This document shows positions 16,402 through 23,919 of a stretch of DNA of 24,345 nt, one piece after another; within the stretch, counting starts at the first letter, position 1, and every line of letters begins with the position of its first letter. The translations under genes were made by a program, and so were the position numbers. The notes beneath the pieces were generated by a model that did not search any database, was not told the DNA's origin, and was given only the letters and a program-made list of their open reading frames with translations. This stretch comes from Bacillota bacterium (GTDB lineage: Bacteria > Bacillota > Clostridia > Lachnospirales > Lachnospiraceae): NCBI GenBank assembly GCA_023435645.1, contig JAEYRK010000008.1, positions 1-24,345 on the forward strand. Reading direction: 5' to 3'.

Positions 16402-16578
16402 ATGTTGGGCTTACAGGATCTTACTATTTTTACTGTTTTTTCTTTGTGTATTCTATCTGCGGTATTCTGTGTAGTGTATGGCTGGATCAATTGGAATAAA
16501 GGTCAGGAGAAGGAAAAAGAGGAAATAGAAGAGGAGCTAAGGTGGGAAATTACAGAAGATAAGGTGAACAATATTTGA
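16402..16578 (+). CDS. Small symporter accessory membrane protein, 58 aa
   Basis: A short ORF starting with MLGLQDLTIF encodes one transmembrane helix (residues about 6-30, ending VVYGWINW) followed by a highly charged tail (GQEKEKEEIEEELRWEI). A GGGGGAAGGA ribosome site precedes the ATG. The stop is 16 nt from the start of the sodium:solute symporter, so the pair is co-transcribed. Small proteins of this layout are commonly encoded just before SSS-family symporters and are annotated as symporter small accessory protein; the assignment here rests on size, topology and position. The likely role is assembly, stability or control of the symporter, which has not been shown for this case. Confidence 0.8.
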   Translation: MLGLQDLTIFTVFSLCILSAVFCVVYGWINWNKGQEKEKEEIEEELRWEITEDKVNNI

Positions 16579-16594
16579 TAGGAGGATATTTGTC

Positions 16595-18205
16595 ATGGGG
16601 TTAAAAATTATTGCTACGATTATCTACCTGGGTATCACAGGTATTCTTGGTTATTTGGGTTTTAGGCATACGAAGACTTCGGAGGATTATATGCTCGGAG
16701 GAAGAAAAATACATCCTGTGGTTATGGCCCTGTCCTATGGTGCTACCTTCATCAGCACCTCTGCCATCATTGGGTTCGGAGGCACTGCTGCTCAGTTTGG
16801 AATGAGCTTGCTATGGCTGACCTTTATGAACATCTTCTTTGGTATCATCATTGCATTTATTCTCTTTGGCAAAAGAACCAGAAAAATGGGTCACAACCTG
16901 GAGGCACATACCTTTCCGGAGCTGATCGGTAAGAGGTACCAATCCAGATTTATGCAGAAGTTTGCAGGATCCATCATCTTTTTTCTTATGCCCGTGTATG
17001 CTTCTGCGGTAATGATCGGTGCTGCAAAATTCATTGAATGGAGTCTTGGTACGGATTATTATATCGCATTATTTTTCTTTTCCATCGTAGTAGCGATTTA
17101 TGTTTTCTTTGGTGGAATGAAGGGTGTCATGTATTCGGATGCATTTCAAGGCAGTCTTATGTTTGTCGGAATGGCAGTCCTAATTGTTTCTGTTTATTCC
17201 GGTTTGGGCGGAATCAGTGCCGCACATCAGAAGCTCACGGATCTGATGAGCAATCCGGCGGTGTTGGAGCAACTGAAGGTTCCCGCAGGCTTTCAGGGCT
17301 GGACAGCGATGCCGACCTTCCTTTCTACTAGCTGGTGGGTGGTAGTCTCTTCCCTTGTCATGGGTGTGGGTATAGGTGTTCTTGCGCAGCCCCAATTAAT
17401 CGTTAGATTTATGACAGTGAAGAGCAATCGTGAAATCAACAGGGCGGTCCCCGTAGGTGGTATCTTTATATTGATGATGACCGGTGTTGCTTTTATCGTA
17501 GGCCCCTTAGCTAATGTTTATTTCTTTGAAAAAACCGGTGAAATTGCTACGGTAGCAGCCAAGGGAACAGATAATGTAATTCCTGTTTTTCTACAGACAT
17601 TTATGCCCGAATGGTTTATGGCAGTCTTTTTTGTTGTGATCGTCGCAGCCGGGATGTCAACACTCAGCTCTCAGTTTCATGCGATTGGTACGGCTGTCAG
17701 CAGAGATTTGATTACATCAAAGGACCTTGATGAAAGAAAACAAATGTTAATATCAAGGGGTGGAGTATTGGTTGCCATTCTGATCACAATCCTTCTTGCT
17801 TACATACTACCCTCTGTCTGGGATGGGGCAATCGCTATTAGCACCGGATTATTTTTCGGTGTATGTGCTGCGGCCTTTCTACCCTTATATATCGGAGCTC
17901 TATATTTTAGGAGGATATCAAAAACGGCGGCCATCTCCGGCATGTTGGCAGGCTTTGTGACCAGTATTTTATGGATGATGTTCGTACATACGAAGGAATC
18001 AGCGGTATTAAAGGTATGTTCCTTACTGTTTGGCAAGGAAAGCCTTGCCCCGGCAGGAAGTCAGCTGGCTGTCATTGATCCGATTATTATATCCTTAGCG
18101 GTCTCGACAATTACTACAATCGCAGTGGCGCTCCTTTCTAAATCCAAATTTGATGAGAAGCATATCGATACCTGCTTTCATGAGATAGATCGAAAGAGTC
18201 GCTAA
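16595..18205 (+). CDS. Sodium:solute symporter, SSS family
   Basis: The 536-residue integral membrane protein has about 13 hydrophobic helices in the LeuT-like SSS fold, which couples substrate uptake to Na+ entry. Family features are SEDYMLGGRK after helix 1, LSYGATFISTSAIIGFGGTAAQFGMS, FGGMKGVMYSDAFQGSLM and AAGMSTLSSQFHAIGTAVSRDL, which holds the conserved small and Ser/Thr residues near the second Na+ site. AGGAGG precedes the ATG at 16595. The substrate cannot be read from sequence; sugars, organic acids and amino acids are all carried by this family. Position next to the arabinofuranosidase and xylanases hints at a pentose or related product. It is the second gene of the operon starting at 16402; no terminator was found before the staygreen gene, so read-through is possible. 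Confidence 0.93.
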   Translation: MGLKIIATIIYLGITGILGYLGFRHTKTSEDYMLGGRKIHPVVMALSYGATFISTSAIIGFGGTAAQFGMSLLWLTFMNIFFGIIIAFILFGKRTRKMGHNLEAHTFPELIGKRYQSRFMQKFAGSIIFFLMPVYASAVMIGAAKFIEWSLGTDYYIALFFFSIVVAIYVFFGGMKGVMYSDAFQGSLMFVGMAVLIVSVYSGLGGISAAHQKLTDLMSNPAVLEQLKVPAGFQGWTAMPTFLSTSWWVVVSSLVMGVGIGVLAQPQLIVRFMTVKSNREINRAVPVGGIFILMMTGVAFIVGPLANVYFFEKTGEIATVAAKGTDNVIPVFLQTFMPEWFMAVFFVVIVAAGMSTLSSQFHAIGTAVSRDLITSKDLDERKQMLISRGGVLVAILITILLAYILPSVWDGAIAISTGLFFGVCAAAFLPLYIGALYFRRISKTAAISGMLAGFVTSILWMMFVHTKESAVLKVCSLLFGKESLAPAGSQLAVIDPIIISLAVSTITTIAVALLSKSKFDEKHIDTCFHEIDRKSR

Positions 18206-18283
18206 ATTATATTATGGAGAGATGCACATAATCGCCCTAGGAATAATAATGTAATGATTGAAGCTAATTATGGAGCTGATTCC

Positions 18284-18736
18284 ATGAGTCGATTGAACCC
18301 GGATAAGCTGACGGTAGAATACCGGGGAGCAGTGTCGCAGACAGAGCCAATCCATCCTAGGCGGTATACGCTTACCCATTCCGATACTACAGCGGAACTA
18401 TTCCTAACGATAGCACCGGATTTTGCCTATGACCAGTTAAACGAGACGAGGGATGAAGTGTTGGGAGAATGGATTCTGACGGAGCTGGATTACCGGTATG
18501 ATGTGTATCTTCAGGCAGTTCTGCCGGGCGGGGAAGGCAATGCAGAGCTTCGTAGAGAGATCTTCCGCCGGGAGCTGCCGCTTGCTCTTGAGGCAATACG
18601 CTATGGTGATAGAGAATTCTTTGAAGCGCATCCCGGCTCGGATCAAGTACCGATTCTCGTATATTACTTCTATCCCGGATATGGTGAAGCAGAGTACTGG
18701 GGGACCTTTTCAGAATATGATATTACGGCAAAGTAA
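18284..18736 (+). CDS. Staygreen-family protein (bacterial SGR homologue)
   Basis: The 150-residue product belongs to the Staygreen family, whose plant members remove Mg from chlorophyll a. Matching stretches are PRRYTLTHSDTTAELFLTI, RDEVLGEW, FRRELPLALEAIRYGD and a C-terminal VYYFYP followed by EYWGTFSEYD. His32 and Asp34 in THSD and Asp57 in RDEV are at positions reported or expected to be needed for dechelation. The start at 18284 is preferred because TGGAG lies 8 nt upstream; an ATG at 18254 has no ribosome site. There is no signal peptide or membrane helix. It sits 78 nt after the symporter on the same strand. Some bacterial homologues dechelate chlorophyll in vitro; the natural substrate in a non-photosynthetic bacterium is unknown and might be dietary or plant-derived chlorophyll, or another tetrapyrrole. 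Confidence 0.85.
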   Translation: MSRLNPDKLTVEYRGAVSQTEPIHPRRYTLTHSDTTAELFLTIAPDFAYDQLNETRDEVLGEWILTELDYRYDVYLQAVLPGGEGNAELRREIFRRELPLALEAIRYGDREFFEAHPGSDQVPILVYYFYPGYGEAEYWGTFSEYDITAK

Positions 18737-18801
18737 TGTAAGGATAGTGAAGCAGCTCTGTTTCGTTAAAACAGATCTGTTTGACTGTTGTCCTTGAAAG
18801 G

Positions 18802-18844
18802 GACAGGGGAGCTCAGCCTATATAAGGCTGTCGGCTCCCCTGTC
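18802..18844 (+). terminator. Strong terminator after the staygreen gene
   Basis: GACAGGGGAGC (18802-18812) pairs with GCTCCCCTGTC (18834-18844), and an inner CAGCCT/AGGCTG stem closes a short loop. A TTTATAT tail follows. It ends the symporter-staygreen region on the plus strand. Confidence 0.85.
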
Positions 18845-18858
18845 TTTATATGCAGTTA

Positions 18859-19099
18859 TTAATTAGGATGATCATTTGAAGGAAAGTAAAATGTTGAGTA
18901 TCGGAGATTACCTACAGATGCTATTGCCTCAAATTCACCCAGCAAAGCCTTTAGGAGCGCTTCATGATAGCAGGGATAGCAGATAGAATCAATATGATAC
19001 ATCGCAATAAGCATGCTCGATAAATTCTCTATGGAGCTTGTTCGGAGCCTCCTTCATCAGATGCCGGTAGAATTCTGCTTTTACTTTTTTAGGTCGGGT
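18859..19099 (-). pseudogene. Decayed minus-strand coding remnant, frameshifted
   Basis: Between the staygreen terminator and the chromate transporters, the minus strand reads protein-like sequence in two frames. From 19099 it gives KKVKAEFYRHLMKEAPNKL and then HREFIEHAYC up to a TGA at 18991-18989. A frame change near 18995 continues as HIDSICYPCYHEALLKALL, then GEFEAIASVGNLRYSTFYF, to a TAA at 18859. About 79 codons would be joined by a single indel. No start codon with a ribosome site is visible. The family is not recognised and the case rests on composition alone, so it may be chance. Confidence 0.3.
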
Positions 19100-19211
19100 T
19101 TACATTATAATCGGAACATGATAGAATTAGCAGATGGTTATCTGTAATACTTATGATAAATAATCACTTCTTTGCAATATACTATGTTAAGAGAAGTTGA
19201 GGAGGAAATTC

Positions 19212-19790
19212 ATGAAAAAAGATGCGAAATTCTACTGGAAGCTGTTTACATCAACCTTTCTTCTGAGTGCGTTTACCTTTGGAGGAGGCTATGTCATTGT
19301 CCCCTTGATGAAGAAAAAGTTCGTGGAAGGCTTGCATTGGATCGAAGAAGAAGAAATGCTTAATCTGGTAGCGATTGCACAATCCTCCCCAGGTCCGATC
19401 GCAGTCAATACCTCCATCCTGATTGGGTACCGTATGGCTGGGTTGCCTGGAGCCTTTTTATCCACCTTTGGTACAGTTTTACCTCCCCTGATTATCCTAA
19501 CTGTCATTTCATTCTTTTATCAATCCTTTAAGGAGAGTACAGTGATCAATGCTCTACTAAAGGGAATGCAGGCAGGTGTGGCGGCGGTGATTATGGATGT
19601 GGTAATCGGCATGACCGGTAAGGTACTGAAAGGAAAGCAGGTATTCTCTATTCTCATGATGGTCGCTGCCTTTACTGCAACCTTCGTATTTGATATCAAT
19701 GTGATTTACATCATCCTGATCTGCGGACTGATTGGTGCAGTATCGGTGATTTATAGAGAAAAGAAGAGAAAGGGAGGAGCCGTAGTATGA
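19212..19790 (+). CDS. Chromate transporter family protein, first half-size subunit
   Basis: The 192-residue membrane protein is a short CHR-family member (single domain, about six hydrophobic segments). The start at 19212 follows GAGGAGG by about 8 nt. The N-terminal FTFGGGYVIVPLM and AIAQSSPGPIAVNTSILIGY carry the GGGY and PGP signatures. Short CHR proteins are encoded as pairs that work together; the stop overlaps the next start as ATGA, so translation is coupled. Long CHR proteins expel chromate, but in anaerobic bacteria with no chromate stress the true anion may be different. No dedicated regulator gene is adjacent. Confidence 0.92.
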   Translation: MKKDAKFYWKLFTSTFLLSAFTFGGGYVIVPLMKKKFVEGLHWIEEEEMLNLVAIAQSSPGPIAVNTSILIGYRMAGLPGAFLSTFGTVLPPLIILTVISFFYQSFKESTVINALLKGMQAGVAAVIMDVVIGMTGKVLKGKQVFSILMMVAAFTATFVFDINVIYIILICGLIGAVSVIYREKKRKGGAVV

Positions 19791-20347
19791 TTTATCTTCA
19801 GCTGCTCATCAGCTTTTTCCAGATCGGGCTCTTTAGTATCGGTGGTGGCTATGCCGCCCTTCCCCTGATTCAGGAGCAGGTGGTGGACAACCATCAATGG
19901 CTTACGATGAATGAGTTTACCGATCTGATTACGATATCCCAGATGACACCGGGACCAATTGCAATCAATGCAGCCACCTTTGTAGGAAATCAGATTGCAG
20001 GACTTCCGGGCTCCATACTGGCCACCTTGGGGTGTGTACTTCCCTCCTTTCTGATTGTTCTGACCCTCGCATACTTCTACTTCAAATATAAGAATATCTC
20101 CATCGTGCAGGGTATTCTGGGAGGTCTGCGGCCTGCAGTTGTAGCCCTGATCGGCTCTGCCGGATTATCCATCCTGATTCTATCCCTCTGGGGTGAGGGA
20201 GGCTTTAGCCTAAAGCCTGAGGATTTGAATGTGATTGCTGTCGGTTTATTCCTTGCCAGCTTATTCGTACTAAGAAAATGGAAGGTAAATCAGATAACCG
20301 TAATGGTAGGCTCGGGAATCATTGGTATGCTCCTGTATCTGATGTGA
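19787..20347 (+). CDS. Chromate transporter family protein, second half-size subunit
   Basis: The 186-residue partner begins in the last codons of the first subunit (ATG 19787 overlapping TGA 19788-19790). It has the same layout, with FSIGGGYAALPLIQ, ISQMTPGPIAINAATF, GNQIAGLPGS and a hydrophobic C-terminal half. The two subunits are clearly homologous and probably insert in opposite orientations, a feature known of paired short CHR proteins. The GC-rich hairpin at 20409-20452 follows 62 nt after the stop. Confidence 0.92.
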   Translation: MIYLQLLISFFQIGLFSIGGGYAALPLIQEQVVDNHQWLTMNEFTDLITISQMTPGPIAINAATFVGNQIAGLPGSILATLGCVLPSFLIVLTLAYFYFKYKNISIVQGILGGLRPAVVALIGSAGLSILILSLWGEGGFSLKPEDLNVIAVGLFLASLFVLRKWKVNQITVMVGSGIIGMLLYLM

Positions 20348-20402
20348 GGACGATATGTGCTTACCGAGATATCCTTCATGAACCTGGACTCGTACAATGA
20401 AT

Positions 20403-20452
20403 AAAAAAGGAGCTGCCTGCCGGCGGTTGTGAACCGCCGGTAGGACAGCTCC
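20403..20452 (-). terminator. Terminator of the ECF gene, shared with the convergent chromate operon
   Basis: GGAGCTG-CCT-CCGGCGGTT (20409-20428) pairs with 20432-20452 with two small bulges or mismatches. On the minus strand it is followed by TTTTTTAT, an ideal tail for the gene ending at 20476. On the plus strand the tail GGTTGTTTC is weaker but may still help end the chromate transporter transcript. Confidence 0.85.
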
Positions 20453-20475
20453 GGTTGTTTCTTATGGTTCTGATA

Positions 20476-21057
20476 TTATTTTGCAAATTTGGTTCTGATT
20501 TTCACACTGGCAGGGATACTTACCACCTGTTGAATCGGCTTCCATACAAAGGCTGCAATGGATAAGTCCACCATGCTGTGGACTAAGCCGCCGACACCGA
20601 CCAGTAAGAGGACAGAGGTGACATAACCGTTCTCCAGATATGCTTCTGCTATGTTACCCCCAAAATAGAAATAGCTCACAACGAAAACCTCGGCAAGTGC
20701 ATGAAGAAGGGAGATTCCAAGGGAAAACAAGGCGGCAGTCTTGGTATTGTTAAGCATGGCTCCGTTCTTCTTCAGCAGGTAAGAGCCTACTGCGACAAAG
20801 ATTAGGTGAGAGAACGCACGGAGTACGATGACAGGAATAAAGCCGGCAAAGAGAAAGCCGAAACCTGTAATCACAGCAACAGAGAGAGCCACTACCGGTG
20901 AGATAAACATAGCGATATAGATCGGTACATGGCTGGCCAGTGTAAAGGATGCAGGTCCCAGTTGTATCTTGGGGAAATACATCGGTATCAAAATGCCGAC
21001 TGCACAGAGTAATGCGGCGATTGTCATTGTTTTGACTTTATTTATTTGATTAGTCAT
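20476..21057 (-). CDS. niaX: ECF transporter S component, niacin NiaX-like
   Basis: The 193-residue protein has about six membrane helices and acts as the substrate-binding unit of a group II ECF vitamin transporter, borrowing a shared ATPase and EcfT module encoded elsewhere. The segment IPMYFPKIQLGPASFTLASH, then VPIYIAMFISPVVAL and VLRAFSHLIF, resembles NiaX-type niacin S components; this specificity is from memory of the family and is less certain than the ECF assignment. The start at 21057 is chosen because AAGGAAGG lies 8 nt upstream; an ATG at 21078 falls inside a small leader hairpin and has a poor ribosome site. It is single, with its own promoter and terminator. Confidence 0.85.
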   Translation of the reverse strand: MTNQINKVKTMTIAALLCAVGILIPMYFPKIQLGPASFTLASHVPIYIAMFISPVVALSVAVITGFGFLFAGFIPVIVLRAFSHLIFVAVGSYLLKKNGAMLNNTKTAALFSLGISLLHALAEVFVVSYFYFGGNIAEAYLENGYVTSVLLLVGVGGLVHSMVDLSIAAFVWKPIQQVVSIPASVKIRTKFAK

Positions 21058-21129
21058 ATAATCTACCTTCCTTTTCATGAACTCGTTTCATGGCCGACAG
21101 CCTAAGCAGTATTGTTAGCTGTCTTGTCA

Positions 21130-21154
21130 GCTGTAATTATATATAATTTACAGC
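21130..21154. promoter_or_regulatory. Inverted repeat overlapping the ECF gene promoter, candidate operator
   Basis: GCTGTAA (21130-21136) and TTACAGC (21148-21154) are inverted 7-bp arms with an AT-rich centre. They cover the -10 and the spacer of the promoter at 21136-21164, where a bound repressor would block polymerase. Further AGCTGT motifs follow toward the gene. A vitamin-responsive repressor such as NiaR is one candidate; no match to its site was established. Confidence 0.5.
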
Positions 21155-21164
21155 CATCTGTCAA
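21136..21164 (-). promoter_or_regulatory. Consensus promoter of the ECF transporter gene
   Basis: On the minus strand TTGACA (21164-21159), exactly 17 bp, then TATAAT (21141-21136). Transcription should start near 21129 and give a leader of about 70 nt with two short hairpins: GACAGC/GCTGTC (21096-21123) and CATGAA/TTCATG (21076-21092), the latter just upstream of the ribosome site. Confidence 0.85.
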
Positions 21165-21276
21165 TCAACTGAAAGCATAAAAATGATCGGCAAATATATG
21201 ATTCTTTTGTAGATATTTACAATGAAAAAATACCAACGTGTCCTCAGATGAAAGCTCGGACTAATAACGATAGAGG

Positions 21277-22392
21277 TTAGGCTTCGGCCTCAAATGGGAA
21301 TACCATAGGTATTTCGAGCATATCTCTTACCTTCAGGAATTCCTTCTGTACCTCTTCTCCAACGGGTACACCCTTATCCTTCCGTTCCAGCCATACAAGA
21401 TATTCCTTCTCGCCGGCAGTATAGATACGTTCCTCTCCGGGTGCAAGCTTGGAGGCGCGAAGCCCGCGCAGGATATCACCGGTAGTCTTTTTGAAGGCTT
21501 CAAGACCCAGAAAAGCCTCCGGATCAATTGCCAGGAAGAAATGTCCGAGATGATAGGGGGTCTTATCTCCCTGCTCATTGATTCCGTTCAATAGCTTAAG
21601 GTAGCTCCCTGCCTGTAGAGCGGCAGACAGAATCTCTACTACAGTTGCATAACCATAGCCCTTATATCCTGCCAGTTCTTCCCCGATTCCTCCTAAGGGA
21701 GCCAATGCTGCGGTTCCTGCGGTAAGATCGGATAGGATCTGCTTGCTGTCAGTCAATGCCGTACCGTCCTCTCCGATTACCATGCCCTCAGGTGTTGCCA
21801 TCCCGGTTCGGGCATAATATTCTATCTTGCCTCTTTGTGTAATGCTGGTCGCACAATCCAGAATAAAAGGGAACTCCTCGTCAGTTGGCATTCCGAAGGT
21901 CAATGGGTTGGTGCCGAGCATATTTTCTACTCCGAAGGTGGGGGCAATGGAAGGGCGAGCGTTGGTTCCGGTAATACCGATTAATCCTTCCTTTACCGCC
22001 ATGGAAGCATAATATCCGGCGATTCCGTAATGAGTGGAATTTCTGGCGGCAACCATCCCCATTCCATACTTCTTGGCCTTTTCAATTGCCATCTGCATGG
22101 ATTTATATCCGACAACCATTCCCATCCCGTCATGACCATCCACCACAGCTGTCGTAGCTGTTTCCCTTAGAATCTCAAATTCAGTAACGGGCTTTTGAAT
22201 ACCGTCAAGGATACGGTCCACATAGATAGCCTTAAATCGGTTACTTCCATGACTTTCAATTCCTCTCCGGTCACTTTCCATGAGTACATCTGCACAGAGG
22301 GCTGCTTCCTCCTGCGGAACCCCTAGCTTGGCAAATACTGCGGTCATGAAATCCCCAATCAGCTCCCAGGAAAGATAGGGTCTTGTTTCCAT
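21277..22392 (-). CDS. Ldh2-family (malate/L-lactate/ureidoglycolate-type) dehydrogenase
   Basis: The 371-residue product is a NAD(P)-dependent 2-hydroxyacid dehydrogenase of the Ldh2/MDH2/YlbC family, a fold unrelated to classical Rossmann LDH. The start at 22392 has GGAGG 7 nt upstream; an ATG at 22416 lacks one. Typical elements are ESDRRGIESHGSNRF near residues 39-53, NSTHYGIAGYY with catalytic-type His121, TNARPSIAPTFG, MLGTNPLTFGMP and the glycine-rich YKGYGYATVVEILSAAL. Substrates in this family include malate, lactate, ureidoglycolate and sulfolactate; the sequence does not decide among them. It is a single minus-strand gene. No terminator was found. Confidence 0.9.
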   Translation of the reverse strand: METRPYLSWELIGDFMTAVFAKLGVPQEEAALCADVLMESDRRGIESHGSNRFKAIYVDRILDGIQKPVTEFEILRETATTAVVDGHDGMGMVVGYKSMQMAIEKAKKYGMGMVAARNSTHYGIAGYYASMAVKEGLIGITGTNARPSIAPTFGVENMLGTNPLTFGMPTDEEFPFILDCATSITQRGKIEYYARTGMATPEGMVIGEDGTALTDSKQILSDLTAGTAALAPLGGIGEELAGYKGYGYATVVEILSAALQAGSYLKLLNGINEQGDKTPYHLGHFFLAIDPEAFLGLEAFKKTTGDILRGLRASKLAPGEERIYTAGEKEYLVWLERKDKGVPVGEEVQKEFLKVRDMLEIPMVFPFEAEA

Positions 22393-22758
22393 AGCATTAT
22401 CCTCCAATCGAATCATCTGTTTTTTTCCATTTTAACATAGTAATTCCATTTGTGTACACTGTAATCTGATCCATAGGATAACTATTTGCAGAAAAAGTCA
22501 CAGAGCAAAATCTTACCAAAGCAACAAGCTATTCTATTATGAGGACTGTTCGGCAGTTGAGAAAGGGATTGGGGTTGAAGTGACCCATATTATTACAGGG
22601 AGGAAGCACTTGTCTGCTTTCATGAATCATCTTATAATTAATTCGTAAAGGGTGGGTACAAGACTTGTGATCTCACCTCAGGCATGCAGGTCGTCAAAGG
22701 GTACTATTAAGGACCATGGGAAACAGTGTAATACCACAGGAAAGAAGGGTGGATTGAG
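22393..22758. other. Gene-free stretch between dehydrogenase and ogg
   Basis: No supported gene. A plus-strand frame is open from about 22472 to a TAA at 22646-22648 and reads partly protein-like (LFYYEDCSAVEKGIGVEV), but it has no start codon with a ribosome site. Near 22451-22458 there is a TGTGTACA element upstream of the minus-strand dehydrogenase. No terminator was recognised. Confidence 0.35.
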
Positions 22759-23628
22759 ATGATACTTCAAACAAAACATCTGAATATTCAACAGATTGCA
22801 GAGTCGGGACAATGCTTCCGTATGAATCCCATAGGAAATGGGAAGTATTCCTTGATCGCCTTCGGACGATATCTGGAAATCAGCCAACAGAAGGAGGATA
22901 CGCTGGAGCTTCACTGTACCGAAGAGGACTTTGATGCAATATGGAAGAGCTATTTCCATTTGGATTATGATTATGAAACCATTGTAAGCAGTCTATCCCA
23001 GAGTAGTGATGATTTTCTGAGAAGAGCTGTAAAAAATGGCAGTGGGATTCGAATCCTAAGGCAGGAGCCCTTTGAGATGCTGATCAGCTTCATTATATCC
23101 CAGAATAAGAACATTCCCTCGATTAAGGCCTGTATTGAGCGGATTTGCGAGAGGTATGGAGCATGTATCGCAGATCAGATCACCGGCATGGTCCATTATG
23201 CCTTTCCGACTGCGGAGCAGCTAGCAGAAGCAAAAAAGGAAGACTTAAGGCAGCTGAAGCTGGGATACCGTGACAGCTATATTCTAAGTGCAGCCAGAGC
23301 AGTAGCAGAAGGTACCGTCAATCTTGAGGAACTGAAAAAGGCCAGTCATGCCGAAGCCCTAAGAGTCCTACAGGGTATTCACGGAGTGGGAGAAAAGGTT
23401 GCCAATTGTGTTTCTCTCTATGGATTGCACCATATCGAGGCCTTTCCGGTGGATGTCTGGATCCGGAGAATATTGACAGAGGTATATGGGAACAGCTTTG
23501 ATACAGCACCCTACAGCGGGTACGCGGGTATCGTACAACAGTATATGTTTTATTATATCAGGAGTCGGAAGGAAAGCGGCAATGTTCTGCAAAACAAGAA
23601 GGAATCCCTTACAGAGGTCGTTATATAA
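22759..23628 (+). CDS. ogg: 8-oxoguanine DNA glycosylase/AP lyase, OGG1 type
   Basis: The 289-residue protein removes 8-oxoguanine from DNA and nicks the resulting abasic site. The N-terminal domain carries SGQCFRM, matching the GQ-FRW strand of OGG1. The central helical domain has FIISQNKNIPSIKACIERIC. The helix-hairpin-helix GIHGVGEKVANCVSLYGL holds Lys213, the Schiff-base nucleophile, and FPVDVWIRRIL holds catalytic Asp232. This combination marks OGG1/AlkA-like clostridial Ogg and not MutY or Nth; no iron-sulfur cluster cysteines are present. The ATG at 22759 is preceded by a weak GGGTGG site. The gene is single. Its presence fits an anaerobe that meets oxygen at times. Confidence 0.94.
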   Translation: MILQTKHLNIQQIAESGQCFRMNPIGNGKYSLIAFGRYLEISQQKEDTLELHCTEEDFDAIWKSYFHLDYDYETIVSSLSQSSDDFLRRAVKNGSGIRILRQEPFEMLISFIISQNKNIPSIKACIERICERYGACIADQITGMVHYAFPTAEQLAEAKKEDLRQLKLGYRDSYILSAARAVAEGTVNLEELKKASHAEALRVLQGIHGVGEKVANCVSLYGLHHIEAFPVDVWIRRILTEVYGNSFDTAPYSGYAGIVQQYMFYYIRSRKESGNVLQNKKESLTEVVI

Positions 23629-23771
23629 ATTTAATTTCATTCAAATCTATGCATAACTTGGATAGACTAATCATATAAGCAGTAAACAGTGAGGTCATCA
23701 AAGGATATGAATCTTTAACCCAAGGATAAAAGCCGAATTCATATAAAAGTTTGAAATAATTTCCTATCCTT

Positions 23772-23884
23772 ATGGAATGGTATTCATGATATTCCATGAA
23801 GCTTACTTCATGGATGCTTCAAAAAAGTATATTAAAAGGAAGCATCGGAGAAAATAATGCTGAGAATACAAATTCTCTATTTTT
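23772..23884. repeat. Nested inverted repeats upstream of the small charged protein gene
   Basis: Successive inverted pairs overlap or abut: ATGGAAT/ATTCCAT (23772-23778 with 23791-23797), CCATGAAG/CTTCATGG (23794-23801 with 23806-23813, 4-nt loop) and GATGCTTC/GAAGCATC (23813-23820 with 23839-23846). The first two share bases, so they are alternative folds. A weak hairpin GAGAAT/ATTCTC (23862-23877) followed by TATTTTT comes next. It could be a folded leader or attenuator, or the 3' end of the ogg message. Confidence 0.45.
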
Positions 23885-23919
23885 GGGCGTGAGGGCATAG
23901 CAGGCATATGGAGGTAACT

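Noticed and set aside
21284..21296. AGGC-TTCG-GCCT tetraloop hairpin as dehydrogenase terminator
   Set aside because: The stem is only 4 bp, lies within the last codons, and has no T tract in the minus direction.
22451..22458. TGTGTACA element as an operator for the dehydrogenase gene
   Set aside because: A short near-palindrome with no matching promoter at proper spacing. It could be chance.
22472..22648. Plus-strand open frame of 58 codons between dehydrogenase and ogg
   Set aside because: No start codon with a ribosome site and no recognised motif. Kept only as a note in the gap entry.
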